A stretch of 18,788 nucleotides of DNA, from the NCBI GenBank assembly GCA_900552055.1, contig URYI01000024.1:1-18788 (forward strand). Reading direction: 5' to 3'. The position numbers were made by a program, and so were the translations under genes. How positions within the stretch are numbered: position 1 is the stretch's first letter; each line of letters begins with the position of its first letter. This document shows, piece after piece, positions 1-7,322 of this stretch. Origin of the DNA: an uncultured Eubacteriales bacterium. Lineage in GTDB: Bacteria; Bacillota; Clostridia; Christensenellales; QALW01. The notes beneath the pieces are model-generated. The model did not search any database, had not been told where the DNA came from, and saw only the letters and a list, made by a program, of their open reading frames with translations.

Positions 1-93
1 GCCCGCCAAGCGGCCGGCGGCATTGCTTTATTTTTTCCGCGCGGAGAAAGGCCTGGTTTTTAAAGCTCAAAAAGCTTCTTAAATACGTTGTCC

Positions 94-122
94 TTGCTTA
101 TTTTTGTATTATACATTATAAT
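94..122 (+). promoter_or_regulatory. Predicted sigma-A promoter of prfB
   Basis: A -35 box TTGCTT (94-99) and a perfect -10 box TATAAT (117-122) are separated by exactly 17 nt. This would start transcription near 129 and leave a leader of about 105 nt before the prfB start at 234. The surrounding stretch 61-200 is AT-rich and has no convincing reading frame. This is a sequence match only; no leader structure such as a riboswitch was seen. Confidence 0.6.
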
Positions 123-233
123 AATTCTATACTGCGTTATTTAAGTCAGCAGGCATATAACTGCCGTTGATGCGGCATTATAGCTGTATATAAGGATGTA
201 GTGCCGGTATTATATTTTAAGGAGATGATATTA

Positions 234-1335
234 ATGGTGCAGTTTGATATTTTCAAGCAGAGGCTTGCCAAGCTCAACGCCAAGATTAGACAGGTAGGTG
301 AATCCCTTTGACCTGGACCATATGAAGGAAAGGGTCATGGAGCTGAACGAGGAGATGGCCGATCCCGAATACTGGTCCAATCCCGATAAGGCTCAGGTTA
401 AGAATAAGGAGTTAAAGCAGCTGGAGGACGGTATAAAGGAATATGAAAGCATGCTCTCTTCGGCTGAAGATATAGACGCTTTAATTTCTCTGGGTATGGA
501 ACTGGAGGATGAGAGCACGGGCGAGGAAATAGAGCGTGAACTCTCCGCTCTGGAACAGAAGGCTGAGCAGATGCATTTAGCTACGCTGCTCACGGGCAAA
601 TATGACAAGAACAATGCAATTTTGTCCCTGCATGCGGGTGCGGGCGGCACTGAGGCCCAGGACTGGACTCAAATGCTCTACCGTATGTACCGCCGCTGGT
701 GCGAAAAGCACGGCTATGCCGTCACTGAACTGGACTATCTGGACGGGGACGAAGCAGGGATAAAAAGCGTAACCATGCGTGTAGAGGGTCTTAACGCCTA
801 TGGTTATCTTAAGGCTGAAAAGGGGGTGCACCGCTTAGTGCGCATTTCTCCTTTTGATGCCAACAGCCGGCGGCATACCTCCTTTGCGGCGCTGGAAGTT
901 ATGCCTGAAATTATAGATGACGAGGAGATAAAAATTCCTGCTGAAGATATAAGGGTGGAAACCCACCGCTCTACAGGCGCTGGCGGTCAGCATATTAATA
1001 AGACTGAATCAGCCGTAAGGATTATCCATATTCCCACGGGGATAGTGGTGCAGTGCCAGAGCGAGCGCAGCCAAATTCAGAACAGGGAAACTGCTATGAG
1101 CATGCTGCGTTCCCGGCTTATAGAATTGCGCGAGCGGGAGCGGGAAGAGCGGGATGCCGAATTAAAGGGAGATATAAAGAAGATAGAATGGGGCAGTCAG
1201 ATACGCTCCTATGTTTTCCATCCCTATAATATGGTTAAGGATCACCGAACGGGAACCGAGACGGCCAATATCCAGGCTGTAATGGACGGAGATTTGGATA
1301 TGTTCATAAACAGCTATTTGAGCAAGATGGAATAA
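234..1335 (+). CDS. prfB: Peptide chain release factor 2 (RF2), expressed by programmed +1 frameshift
   Basis: RF2 reads UGA and UAA stop codons on the ribosome and triggers release of the finished protein. Translation starts at ATG 234, seven nt after AAGGAGAT (219-226). Frame 0 runs 25 codons to CTT TGA C at 306-312, where the ribosome must shift +1; the rest is read from GAC 310 to the stop at 1335. The joined product is 366 residues, against 365 for E. coli RF2. In joined numbering the stop-recognition tripeptide SPF is at 205-207 and the catalytic GGQ is at 250-252, the same numbers as in E. coli RF2. SPF (not PxT) separates it from RF1. A caller that ignores the shift would begin at GTG 298 and lose the N-terminus. 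The DUF1461-like gene follows after 145 nt. RF2 controls its own level by this shift: scarce RF2 leaves the TGA unread and favours shifting. Confidence 0.95.
294..312 (+). promoter_or_regulatory. Programmed +1 frameshift site of prfB
   Basis: The slippery sequence CTT TGA C (306-312) is the canonical RF2 shift site: peptidyl-tRNA on CTT slips onto TTT while TGA waits for RF2. A Shine-Dalgarno-like stimulator GTAGGTGA (294-301) lies just upstream; AGGTGA can pair fully with the 16S 3' end. The spacing to CTT is a few nt longer than the E. coli arrangement (AGGGGG, then 3 nt). The two frames on either side both continue RF2-like sequence, so this is not a sequencing error. Confidence 0.93.
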
Positions 1336-1480
1336 TGGCGAGGCAAGACAGATTTCATAAAAGTACCGCGCTGTTAAGCCATAAATGAGTTTATGAGCAT
1401 ATGAAGAATTAAAATAATGCCGGCGGCTTAAGCCGGGCTTTGCGCCTGCTTAGATGCCGATGATAGTAATTTAATGGCCG

Positions 1481-2221
1481 ATGGCCGGAAAGGTTTTTTA
1501 TACAGGCATGAGTGAGAATAGAGAGGATATTGCGCCCAGGAGCAGCCGGCTGTATATTTTGCTTGGTATAGCATTTGCAGTATTAGCAATGTTCTTTGTA
1601 ACAGTAGTAGCGCTGGAATCTGTTTTGTTCAGCCCCAGCTATTATCTAAAGCTGGAGGACAACTTTGATATGTCCGGACAGATGAATTTGACTCCGGACG
1701 GATATATCCGGTACTATAACTGCTATATGACGTATATTTCCGAAGGAGAAGAAAGCGCCTTGGAAGCGCGGGCGGGAATAAGTGATAACCGGCCGCTGTT
1801 TTCTCAGGCGGATAAGGAGAGCCTTGCATATTTTCGCGGAGTATATGCTTTTTTGGGTGTAGCCAAATGGGTGGCTCTGGCGCTTTGCGCAGGTATTTTA
1901 ATAATAGTATTTTTCCGTGCGACTAAAGCGGAGGTGCGCCTTATAGGCGGGACAAGCTGCGTAGCCGTGCCGTTGCTGGCGGCTATATTATATGCGGTAT
2001 ATTTGTTTATAGCTAGGTCTCTGCCTCCCATTATACCTGATATCGCGCAGAACGGCCTGCTGTATATTTTTATGAACACGCAGGTGATGGATAAATTCTA
2101 TCAGAGCTGGATTACTATGTGCCTGGTATTTGCTGTTGCGCCTTTTGCGGTAAGCCTGTTCTTTGCCAGGGCGGGCAAGCGTAAGCATGAGGACCTTACC
2201 GATGATTATATGTACCAGTAA
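1481..2221 (+). CDS. Four-helix integral membrane protein, DUF1461/TIGR01906-like
   Basis: The product is 246 residues with four predicted membrane helices at about 23-46, 121-146, 154-179 and 206-230. A loop of about 70 residues follows helix 1 and is rich in Tyr and acidic residues. This layout, with a single helix, a large outside loop containing a segment ending FSQADKE, then three helices, resembles the DUF1461/TIGR01906 family of Firmicutes. That assignment is by architecture and remembered pattern, not by alignment. The family has no known reaction. The start is uncertain: ATG 1481 lacks a good ribosome binding site, and ATG 1508 (residue 10) is the other choice, preceded by GGAAAGG at a long distance. 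It lies between prfB and tsaD on the same strand, with no clear terminator before it. Confidence 0.72.
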   Translation: MAGKVFYTGMSENREDIAPRSSRLYILLGIAFAVLAMFFVTVVALESVLFSPSYYLKLEDNFDMSGQMNLTPDGYIRYYNCYMTYISEGEESALEARAGISDNRPLFSQADKESLAYFRGVYAFLGVAKWVALALCAGILIIVFFRATKAEVRLIGGTSCVAVPLLAAILYAVYLFIARSLPPIIPDIAQNGLLYIFMNTQVMDKFYQSWITMCLVFAVAPFAVSLFFARAGKRKHEDLTDDYMYQ

Positions 2222-2300
2222 GGCGGTTTGAGCTTTTATTTGTTGGGAAAAGTTATATCATGATTATGATTGAGGCGGCGTTGAATTGTATTTCGAGGAA

Positions 2301-3344
2301 ATGAAAAAACGGGTCAGTACCCTGAAAAGGAAAAAAGATGTAATAATGCTTGCTGCGGAGACCTCCTGCGACGAAACCTCCTGCGCCGTGGTAAAAAACG
2401 GGCGGGAGGTATTGTCCAATGTCATCTCTTCGCAGGTGGATATACATAGAAAATATAAAGGGGTTGTGCCTGAAATCGCTTCAAGATGCCATACACAGTG
2501 CATAAGCGCTGTGGCCGCCCAGGCCATGGAGGAAGCGGGACTGGATTTTAAACAGCTGGATGCCGTAGCGGTAACTGCTGGGCCTGGGCTTATAGGGGGA
2601 TTGCTGGTGGGCGTAGCCTATGCTAAAGGTTTGGCGTATGCCTTAAAAAAGCCTTTGATACCCGTGCATCATATAGAAGGTCATATATGCGCCAATTTTA
2701 TTACCCATCCGCAGCTTGAGCCGCCTTTTATGGCTTTGATAGCTTCGGGCGGGCATAGCCATATAGTATATTGTTCTGATTACTGCACCTATGAACTGCT
2801 GGGCCGCACAAGGGATGACGCGGCGGGCGAGGCTTTTGACAAGGCGGCAAGGGTGCTGGGCCTGCCTTATCCGGGCGGCGCGCCTATTGGGGAATTGGCC
2901 CTTAAAGGGAACGACCAGGCTTTTAAATTTCATTCTTCCCTTGCAAAAGAGGATAATTATGATTTCAGCTTCAGCGGGATTAAGACTGCGGTAATAAATA
3001 TTGCCCACGGCTATGAGCAAAGGGGAGAGCCTTTGCCATCGGCTGATATAGCCGCATCATTTCAAAGGTTTATGGTGGATACTCTCTGTGATAAGGCTTT
3101 GCGTGCCGCGCAGGACAGAGGTGCGAAGAAACTGCTCCTGGCCGGCGGAGTGGCGGCAAACAGCCTTTTGCGCAAAACTCTTTTTGAACGTGCGCAGCGG
3201 CGGAGAATAGAAGTATATTTTCCTGATTTGATTTTATGCACTGATAATGCGGCCATGATTGGCGCGGCGGGGTATTTAAGGCTGAAAAGAGGAGAGATTG
3301 CGCCCTTATCCCTTAATGCCCAGGCTAATATGCCGCTGTTTTAA
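2301..3344 (+). CDS. tsaD: tRNA N6-adenosine threonylcarbamoyltransferase TsaD
   Basis: TsaD transfers the threonylcarbamoyl group from threonylcarbamoyl-AMP to A37 of ANN-reading tRNAs, working with TsaB and TsaE in the cytoplasm. The ASKHA fold motifs are all present: the N-terminal AETSCDET, the metal-binding HIEGH, GGHSH, the loop AGEAFDKAARVLGLPYPGG, FSFSGIKTA, LAGGVAANS, and the C-terminal CTDNAAMIGAAGY. Counted from ATG 2346 the metal Asp is residue 300, the same number as in E. coli. Three starts are possible: TTG 2286, ATG 2301 and ATG 2346. I chose 2301 (347 residues, GAGG at 2295-2298 but very close) because 2346 would cut into the first beta strand, and TTG 2286 would add a longer tail. 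tsaB, tsaE and rimI are not in the window. Cloverleaf repeat A begins 31 nt after the stop. Confidence 0.93.
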   Translation: MKKRVSTLKRKKDVIMLAAETSCDETSCAVVKNGREVLSNVISSQVDIHRKYKGVVPEIASRCHTQCISAVAAQAMEEAGLDFKQLDAVAVTAGPGLIGGLLVGVAYAKGLAYALKKPLIPVHHIEGHICANFITHPQLEPPFMALIASGGHSHIVYCSDYCTYELLGRTRDDAAGEAFDKAARVLGLPYPGGAPIGELALKGNDQAFKFHSSLAKEDNYDFSFSGIKTAVINIAHGYEQRGEPLPSADIAASFQRFMVDTLCDKALRAAQDRGAKKLLLAGGVAANSLLRKTLFERAQRRRIEVYFPDLILCTDNAAMIGAAGYLRLKRGEIAPLSLNAQANMPLF

Positions 3345-3375
3345 TGTTAAGCATGTTTTCCCGGTATGCTCGCGT

Positions 3376-3503
3376 AAGCGCCTCGACCACATAAGGGGGC
3401 GGCGTTTGCGGCCCTTCGGGCCGCCGGGCTGCGCTGAAAGCGCAGCCCGGAGCAGGCGCGTAGCGCCTGCCAAACGCCGCCCTTTTATGCGGCCGGGACG
3501 CTT
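3376..3503. repeat. Cloverleaf palindromic repeat, copy A
   Basis: This 128-nt GC-rich element folds as a four-way junction. The outer stem pairs 3376-3408 with 3471-3503 (33 positions, six mismatched, all of the transition type, about half forming G-U). Inside are three perfect hairpins: 3409-3423 (6 bp, loop TTC), 3424-3450 (12 bp, loop GAA) and 3452-3470 (8 bp, loop GTA). Only A3451 is unpaired at the junction. The inner part of the outer stem, GGCGGCGTTTG, and the end GCCTGCCAAACGCCGCCC recur in copy B. The right arm is followed by TTTT, so it could work as a terminator for tsaD. It fills most of the 355-nt gap before the glycyl radical enzyme gene. I do not recognise the family. Confidence 0.85.
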
Positions 3504-3629
3504 TTAATCCGGCTCCCGCGGAATTCTGCCATTTACGCCTTCTTTATTGTTTACCGCCGGCAGTATTGCAGTTTTATTTTGTCATTCCATGCATCATTAA
3601 AAATACTAGTTAAAAATATAAATTGGGTA

Positions 3630-3658
3630 TTTACTTTCCTTTTTTCACATGCTAAAAT
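3630..3658 (+). promoter_or_regulatory. Predicted promoter of the glycyl radical enzyme operon
   Basis: TTTACT (3630-3635) and TAAAAT (3653-3658) are separated by 17 nt in an AT-rich stretch. A start near 3665 would leave a 35-nt leader that contains the strong site AAGGAGGG (3686-3693), six nt before ATG 3700. No operator such as a clear inverted repeat was seen between the promoter and the gene. Confidence 0.5.
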
Positions 3659-3699
3659 ACTCTCCGAAAAAGACCTTGCCGTTTTAAGGAGGGAAAAGA

Positions 3700-5910
3700 A
3701 TGGAGTTTTATTCAGTTAAGGGCAAGCGGCCCGTAAGGCTAAAGGAGAGCACCCGCGCTTTGGCTGCGCGCGCCCTTTCGGGGGAATTTGGGCAGGAGGC
3801 CTTCCATACTCCATTTGTTGAAATAACAAATCCGGAATATGAAAATATGTCCTCGGAAGAACAGTATATCTGCATGCTGAATACCATAGTAACCAAAGCT
3901 CCCTTGCGTATTGTTCCGGGCGAACCTTTTGTTGGTTCTGCAACATTGGGAGACGCAATTTTTGCACAGGTCCCTGCGCGTTATAATGGCCAAAACGTAT
4001 TCTGCGGGATAAATCATATAACCGTGGGCTTTGATAATGTGCTGTATATTGGCCTTAACGGCCTTCGTGCCCAGATCAGGGGCAGAAGCCAATGCCAGAA
4101 GGATGAAAAGAAGCAAAATTATTATGGCTGCCTTGAAAAATGCATAGACGCAATAGAACTTTGGCATAAGCGTTATCTGGACGAATTATTGAGCTTAATA
4201 GCGCAGCATCCGGGCGAGGGTTATGAAGAAGTTTATGAAAATCTTAAGGACGTGCCTCTTAATCCTCCGAAAAATTTCAGGCAGGCACTGCAGTCCCTGT
4301 GGTTCCTCTTTGCTTTTACCCGGCTTATAGGCATATGGTCGGGCATTGGCCGGATAGATAAAATGCTGGGCGGATTTTTGGAGGACGACCTTGCAAAGGG
4401 CGCCATAAGCATAGAAGAAGCGCGCGAATTGACGGCCCATTTCTGGATAAAAGGCTGTGAATGGTGCAAGGGGGATTTAGTAAAGGGCAGCGGAGACGCC
4501 CAGCATTATCAGAATATCCTGCTGGGCGGCCGGGATATCACGGGCAAAGATATAACCAATACTCTTTCCTATCTGGTATTGGATGTAGTGGAGGAACTGG
4601 GGATAAGCGATTTTCCCATAGCCATACGCGCTCATAAGGATATGCCTGAGAGCTTTCTCAGGCGGGCGGCGGAGGTAGTGCAGTACGGCGCGGGCATTAT
4701 AGCTTTTTATGACGAACAGAGCGTTATAGAGACATTGATGAATTACGGCTATCCTTACAGCGACGCGGTAAATTTTACAAACGACGGCTGCTGGGAGGTT
4801 CTTATTCCCGGCAAGACACGCTTCAGCTATTGCCCGATGGATATGCTTCATTATTTGCAGACAGACGTGCTGGGAGTAAATAAAGCTATAGAACATGACG
4901 GCAGTTTTGTGGGCATGTATATGTCTCTTCAAACAGCTTCCCCTGCTGAAAGCGACGCACCCATACCTGAATATGCAGATTTTGACGAATTGTATGAGGC
5001 TCTGTTAAAGGGAATAGAAAAAGCGGTAGCCTGGGTGCATTCGGATTTGGACAGCAGAGCGTATTACCGAACGGAGGAAGCTCCTGCTACGGCCCTTGTT
5101 ATGTCGCTGTTTGTAGAAGGCTGCATTGAACGGGGCGTGGATTTTTCCAAGGGCGGTTCTTATTACGATGTCCAGGCCATACATATGGGCGGGGTTCAAG
5201 ACTGCGCCAACAGCCTGCTGGCTATTAAAAAGATGGTCTATGAGGAAAAATTACTGACTCTTTCGGAGCTTATAACCCTTCTGCGGAATGATTGGGAGGG
5301 CAGAGAGGATTTAAGACTGTATGCGCTGAACAAACTGCCTCATTTTGGAAATGACAATGCCCAAAGCAATGAAATGACAGTGCGCCTTTTAAATGACTAT
5401 ATAAACATTGTGCGCGCTTATGACCATAGGGCGGACGGCATTAAATGCCCGCCGGGAGTTTCCACTTTCGGCCGGGAGGGTGAATGGAGGTACGCCAGGG
5501 GCGCTACGGCGGACGGCCATAAGCGAGGGGATATACTTTCGCCCAATCTCAGCCCTGCGCCGGGAGCAGATAAGCATGGGGCTACGGCGGCTATACAGGC
5601 GTATTGCTCTCTTCCCTTAAAACAGCTGCCGGGCTCATGTGCGCTGGATATCAAACTGGGGCCGTTCATGGCCCGCGGGGAAGAGAATGTAGACGCTGTC
5701 ATGGGGCTTATAAAGGGCTTTTGTACCCTGGGCGGCTATTTTATGCAGATGGATATAGTGGATGATGCGATTTTGAAGGATGCGCAGCTGCATCCCGAAA
5801 AGCATCCCGAATTGGCTGTTCGTGTATCGGGCTGGTCGGCTCGTTTTGTTACCTTGGACGCACAGTGGCAGGAGATGGTTATAAAACGGGCGTCAGCCGG
5901 CGGGATTTGA
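3700..5910 (+). CDS. Glycyl radical enzyme of the PFL2/dehydratase-lyase type, substrate unknown
   Basis: This 736-residue protein is a glycyl radical enzyme. The radical site is in the C-terminal motif RVSGWSARF, with Gly711 as the radical carrier. The thiyl Cys364 lies in NDGCWE (361-366), followed two residues later by Glu366, the usual general base of the Gly-Cys-x-Glu group. That group includes diol dehydratases, choline lyase, hydroxyproline dehydratase and arylacetate decarboxylases. True pyruvate formate-lyase has two adjacent cysteines instead, so a simple formate-lyase call would be wrong. Two positions are unusual: Trp after Cys364 (mostly Val or Ile in known members) and Trp712 after the radical Gly (mostly Tyr or Phe). 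The protein is shorter than the 780-850 residues common in the family. Start ATG 3700 has AAGGAGGG six nt upstream. Its activase follows after 53 nt. The reaction cannot be told from sequence alone. Confidence 0.9.
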   Translation: MEFYSVKGKRPVRLKESTRALAARALSGEFGQEAFHTPFVEITNPEYENMSSEEQYICMLNTIVTKAPLRIVPGEPFVGSATLGDAIFAQVPARYNGQNVFCGINHITVGFDNVLYIGLNGLRAQIRGRSQCQKDEKKQNYYGCLEKCIDAIELWHKRYLDELLSLIAQHPGEGYEEVYENLKDVPLNPPKNFRQALQSLWFLFAFTRLIGIWSGIGRIDKMLGGFLEDDLAKGAISIEEARELTAHFWIKGCEWCKGDLVKGSGDAQHYQNILLGGRDITGKDITNTLSYLVLDVVEELGISDFPIAIRAHKDMPESFLRRAAEVVQYGAGIIAFYDEQSVIETLMNYGYPYSDAVNFTNDGCWEVLIPGKTRFSYCPMDMLHYLQTDVLGVNKAIEHDGSFVGMYMSLQTASPAESDAPIPEYADFDELYEALLKGIEKAVAWVHSDLDSRAYYRTEEAPATALVMSLFVEGCIERGVDFSKGGSYYDVQAIHMGGVQDCANSLLAIKKMVYEEKLLTLSELITLLRNDWEGREDLRLYALNKLPHFGNDNAQSNEMTVRLLNDYINIVRAYDHRADGIKCPPGVSTFGREGEWRYARGATADGHKRGDILSPNLSPAPGADKHGATAAIQAYCSLPLKQLPGSCALDIKLGPFMARGEENVDAVMGLIKGFCTLGGYFMQMDIVDDAILKDAQLHPEKHPELAVRVSGWSARFVTLDAQWQEMVIKRASAGGI

Positions 5911-5963
5911 TTTTTTAGTCGGAGGAAGTACGGCGGGGGAGCTCTGCCGTATTAAAAAATATA

Positions 5964-6860
5964 ATGAGAGTAAGCAATATACAGCGGTTTTGCGTTCATG
6001 ACGGGCCGGGCATACGCACGACTGTATTTTTTAAGGGCTGCCCTTTAAGGTGCAAGTGGTGCCATAATCCTGAAAGCATGCTGCTTGAGCCGCGCGTATT
6101 CTTTAACAGCAATTATTGTATAATGTGCGGGGCCTGTCAGGCAGTATGTCCTGCCGGGGCGCATATTTTAACTGAACAGGGGCATGAATATGACGGGAAT
6201 AAGTGCGTAAGCTGCGGAAAATGCGCGCAGGTTTGTCCTACCGGTGCGCTCGAGGCGGACAGCCGCGAATATGGCGAGGAGGAGCTGGTTAAGGAACTGC
6301 TGCGGGACAGGGCTTTTTACGGCGAACAGGGCGGCGTTACCCTTTCGGGCGGTGAACCTATGATACAGGGGACGTCTCTGGTTAAACTTATGCGGCTTCT
6401 CAAAAAAGAGGGAATTAATATTTATATTGAGACTTCGGGGTTTGCGCCCAGGGAGAATTTTGAGGCAGTCAGGGAACTGGCGGACGGCTTTCTTTATGAT
6501 GTTAAGGATACGGATAATTCCAGGCATAAGGATAATACCGGACAGTTTTTTGATCTATCCCGTTCCAATTTAAAGCTGGCGGATACCTTTGGGGCAAAGA
6601 TAGTGCTGAGACTCATTATGCTCAGGGGGATTAATATTACGCCGGAGCATGCGCGCGCCGCCGCTGAAATATATAATGGACTGAAAAATGCGGCCGGGCT
6701 TGAGCTGCTGCCCTGCCACGGCATGGGTGTAAGCAAATATAAAAGATTGGGCCTGCCCTATGAAAATGTGGATTCTCTGGCGCCTGAACAGGAGGAACTG
6801 GAGCAATTTAAACAAATGCTTGTTTCATACGGCGTTCCTGCTATTGTAAGAAAATGGTGA
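5964..6860 (+). CDS. Glycyl radical enzyme activating enzyme, radical SAM with two ferredoxin-type clusters
   Basis: The activase uses S-adenosylmethionine and a [4Fe-4S] cluster to abstract hydrogen from Gly711 of the partner enzyme. The radical SAM cluster cysteines are C26, C30 and C33 (CPLRCKWC), preceded by HDGPGIRTTVFFKG. Two extra [4Fe-4S] sites of the CxxCxxCxxxC type are at C52/55/58/62 and C81/84/87/91, as in activases of non-PFL glycyl radical enzymes. The SAM-contact motif SGGEP is at 128-132. At 298 residues the length is normal for this type. ATG 5964 is fixed by the conserved N-terminus NIQRF at residue 5; no other start codon exists between it and the preceding gene. There is no close ribosome binding site: GGAGG (5921-5925) is 38 nt upstream with a hairpin between. 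The gene ends the operon; cloverleaf B starts 55 nt after the stop and a terminator follows at 7125-7155. Confidence 0.95.
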   Translation: MRVSNIQRFCVHDGPGIRTTVFFKGCPLRCKWCHNPESMLLEPRVFFNSNYCIMCGACQAVCPAGAHILTEQGHEYDGNKCVSCGKCAQVCPTGALEADSREYGEEELVKELLRDRAFYGEQGGVTLSGGEPMIQGTSLVKLMRLLKKEGINIYIETSGFAPRENFEAVRELADGFLYDVKDTDNSRHKDNTGQFFDLSRSNLKLADTFGAKIVLRLIMLRGINITPEHARAAAEIYNGLKNAAGLELLPCHGMGVSKYKRLGLPYENVDSLAPEQEELEQFKQMLVSYGVPAIVRKW

Positions 6861-6915
6861 AATTTTTTGTCGGTTAATTACTGGCTCTAGTATGTATGCG
6901 GATATGTGCATTCCA

Positions 6916-7062
6916 GTCAACTAGCGCGCAGAAAAGCAGCAAAGGGGGCGGCGTTTGCGGCGCTGCCGCGCCGCCTGGCCGGGGGGACCCCGGCCAGGGC
7001 AGGCCGCAAGGCCTGCCAAACGCCGCCCCCCTTTTGCTGCTTTCCTGCGCGTTAGTTTTGAC
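6916..7062. repeat. Cloverleaf palindromic repeat, copy B
   Basis: This 147-nt element is a second copy of the family seen at 3376-3503. The outer stem pairs 6916-6957 with 7017-7062: 40 of 42 left-arm bases match, with four bulged bases on the right. Three perfect hairpins fill the inside with no unpaired base between them: 6958-6973 (6 bp, loop TGCC), 6974-6998 (11 bp, loop GGA) and 6999-7016 (7 bp, loop GCAA). The core GGGGGCGGCGTTTGCGGC and GCCTGCCAAACGCCGCCC is shared with copy A and has the same orientation. The distal arms (from CTAGCGCGC) are unrelated to those of copy A, yet pair with each other. It sits 55 nt after the activase stop. Confidence 0.88.
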
Positions 7063-7124
7063 GATTGATAAGCCGGAACCGGCATTCTGAGCCTTCAGCC
7101 GGGCTTTTAACTGCATTGTAATTT

Positions 7125-7155
7125 AAAGCAGCGTCTAAAAGAACGCTGTTTTTTA
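7125..7155 (+). terminator. Rho-independent terminator after the glycyl radical enzyme operon
   Basis: CAGCGT (7129-7134) pairs with ACGCTG (7143-7148) across an 8-nt loop, and is followed directly by TTTTTT (7149-7154). Three A residues before the stem can extend the pairing into the T run, so it may also act weakly on the opposite strand. It lies between cloverleaf B and the htrA promoter. Confidence 0.8.
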
Positions 7156-7235
7156 GTTTATATTTCTTAACAATTAGTTTAAATAAAATAAATACTCTTT
7201 GCTGTTTTTTTCACCTAGTTTTCAATTATGCTGAC

Positions 7236-7241
7236 TATAAT
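7236..7241 (+). promoter_or_regulatory. Candidate -10 box of the htrA-type gene
   Basis: A perfect TATAAT (7236-7241) lies 81 nt before the start codon. No good -35 box stands at 16-18 nt upstream, so either an activator or another sigma factor is used, or the match is by chance in this AT-rich stretch. The gene's ribosome binding site AAAGGAAG is at 7308-7315. Confidence 0.4.
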
Positions 7242-7322
7242 ATAACCGTAAGATAAAAGAAAAGGAATTCTGGCGGCCGCGGCGCAGCACAAAATATCAC
7301 CGCGGAGAAAGGAAGTTTAATT

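Noticed and set aside
1..82. An open frame from base 2 to a TAA at 80-82 could be the tail of an upstream gene.
   Set aside because: Only 26 codons are visible, with no recognisable protein end; too little to support a partial gene.
1419..1441. Hairpin CCGGC/GCCGG with a short T run after prfB as a terminator.
   Set aside because: The stem is only 5 bp and the T run only three bases; not enough for a terminator call.
3298..3507. Open frame across the end of tsaD and repeat A.
   Set aside because: It only reads through the GC-rich palindrome in another frame and has no ribosome site of its own.
3700..5910. Annotation as classical formate C-acetyltransferase (PflB).
   Set aside because: The paired Cys-Cys of true pyruvate formate-lyase is absent; the Gly-Cys-x-Glu motif and the two-cluster activase point to another group.
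6896..7090. Open frames on both strands across repeat B.
   Set aside because: They are translations of the palindrome; low-complexity Gly/Pro/Ala sequence without family features.
7079..7107. CCGGC...GCCGG followed by GCTTTT as a second terminator after the activase.
   Set aside because: The stem is short, the loop long and the T run only four bases; the terminator at 7125-7155 is much better.
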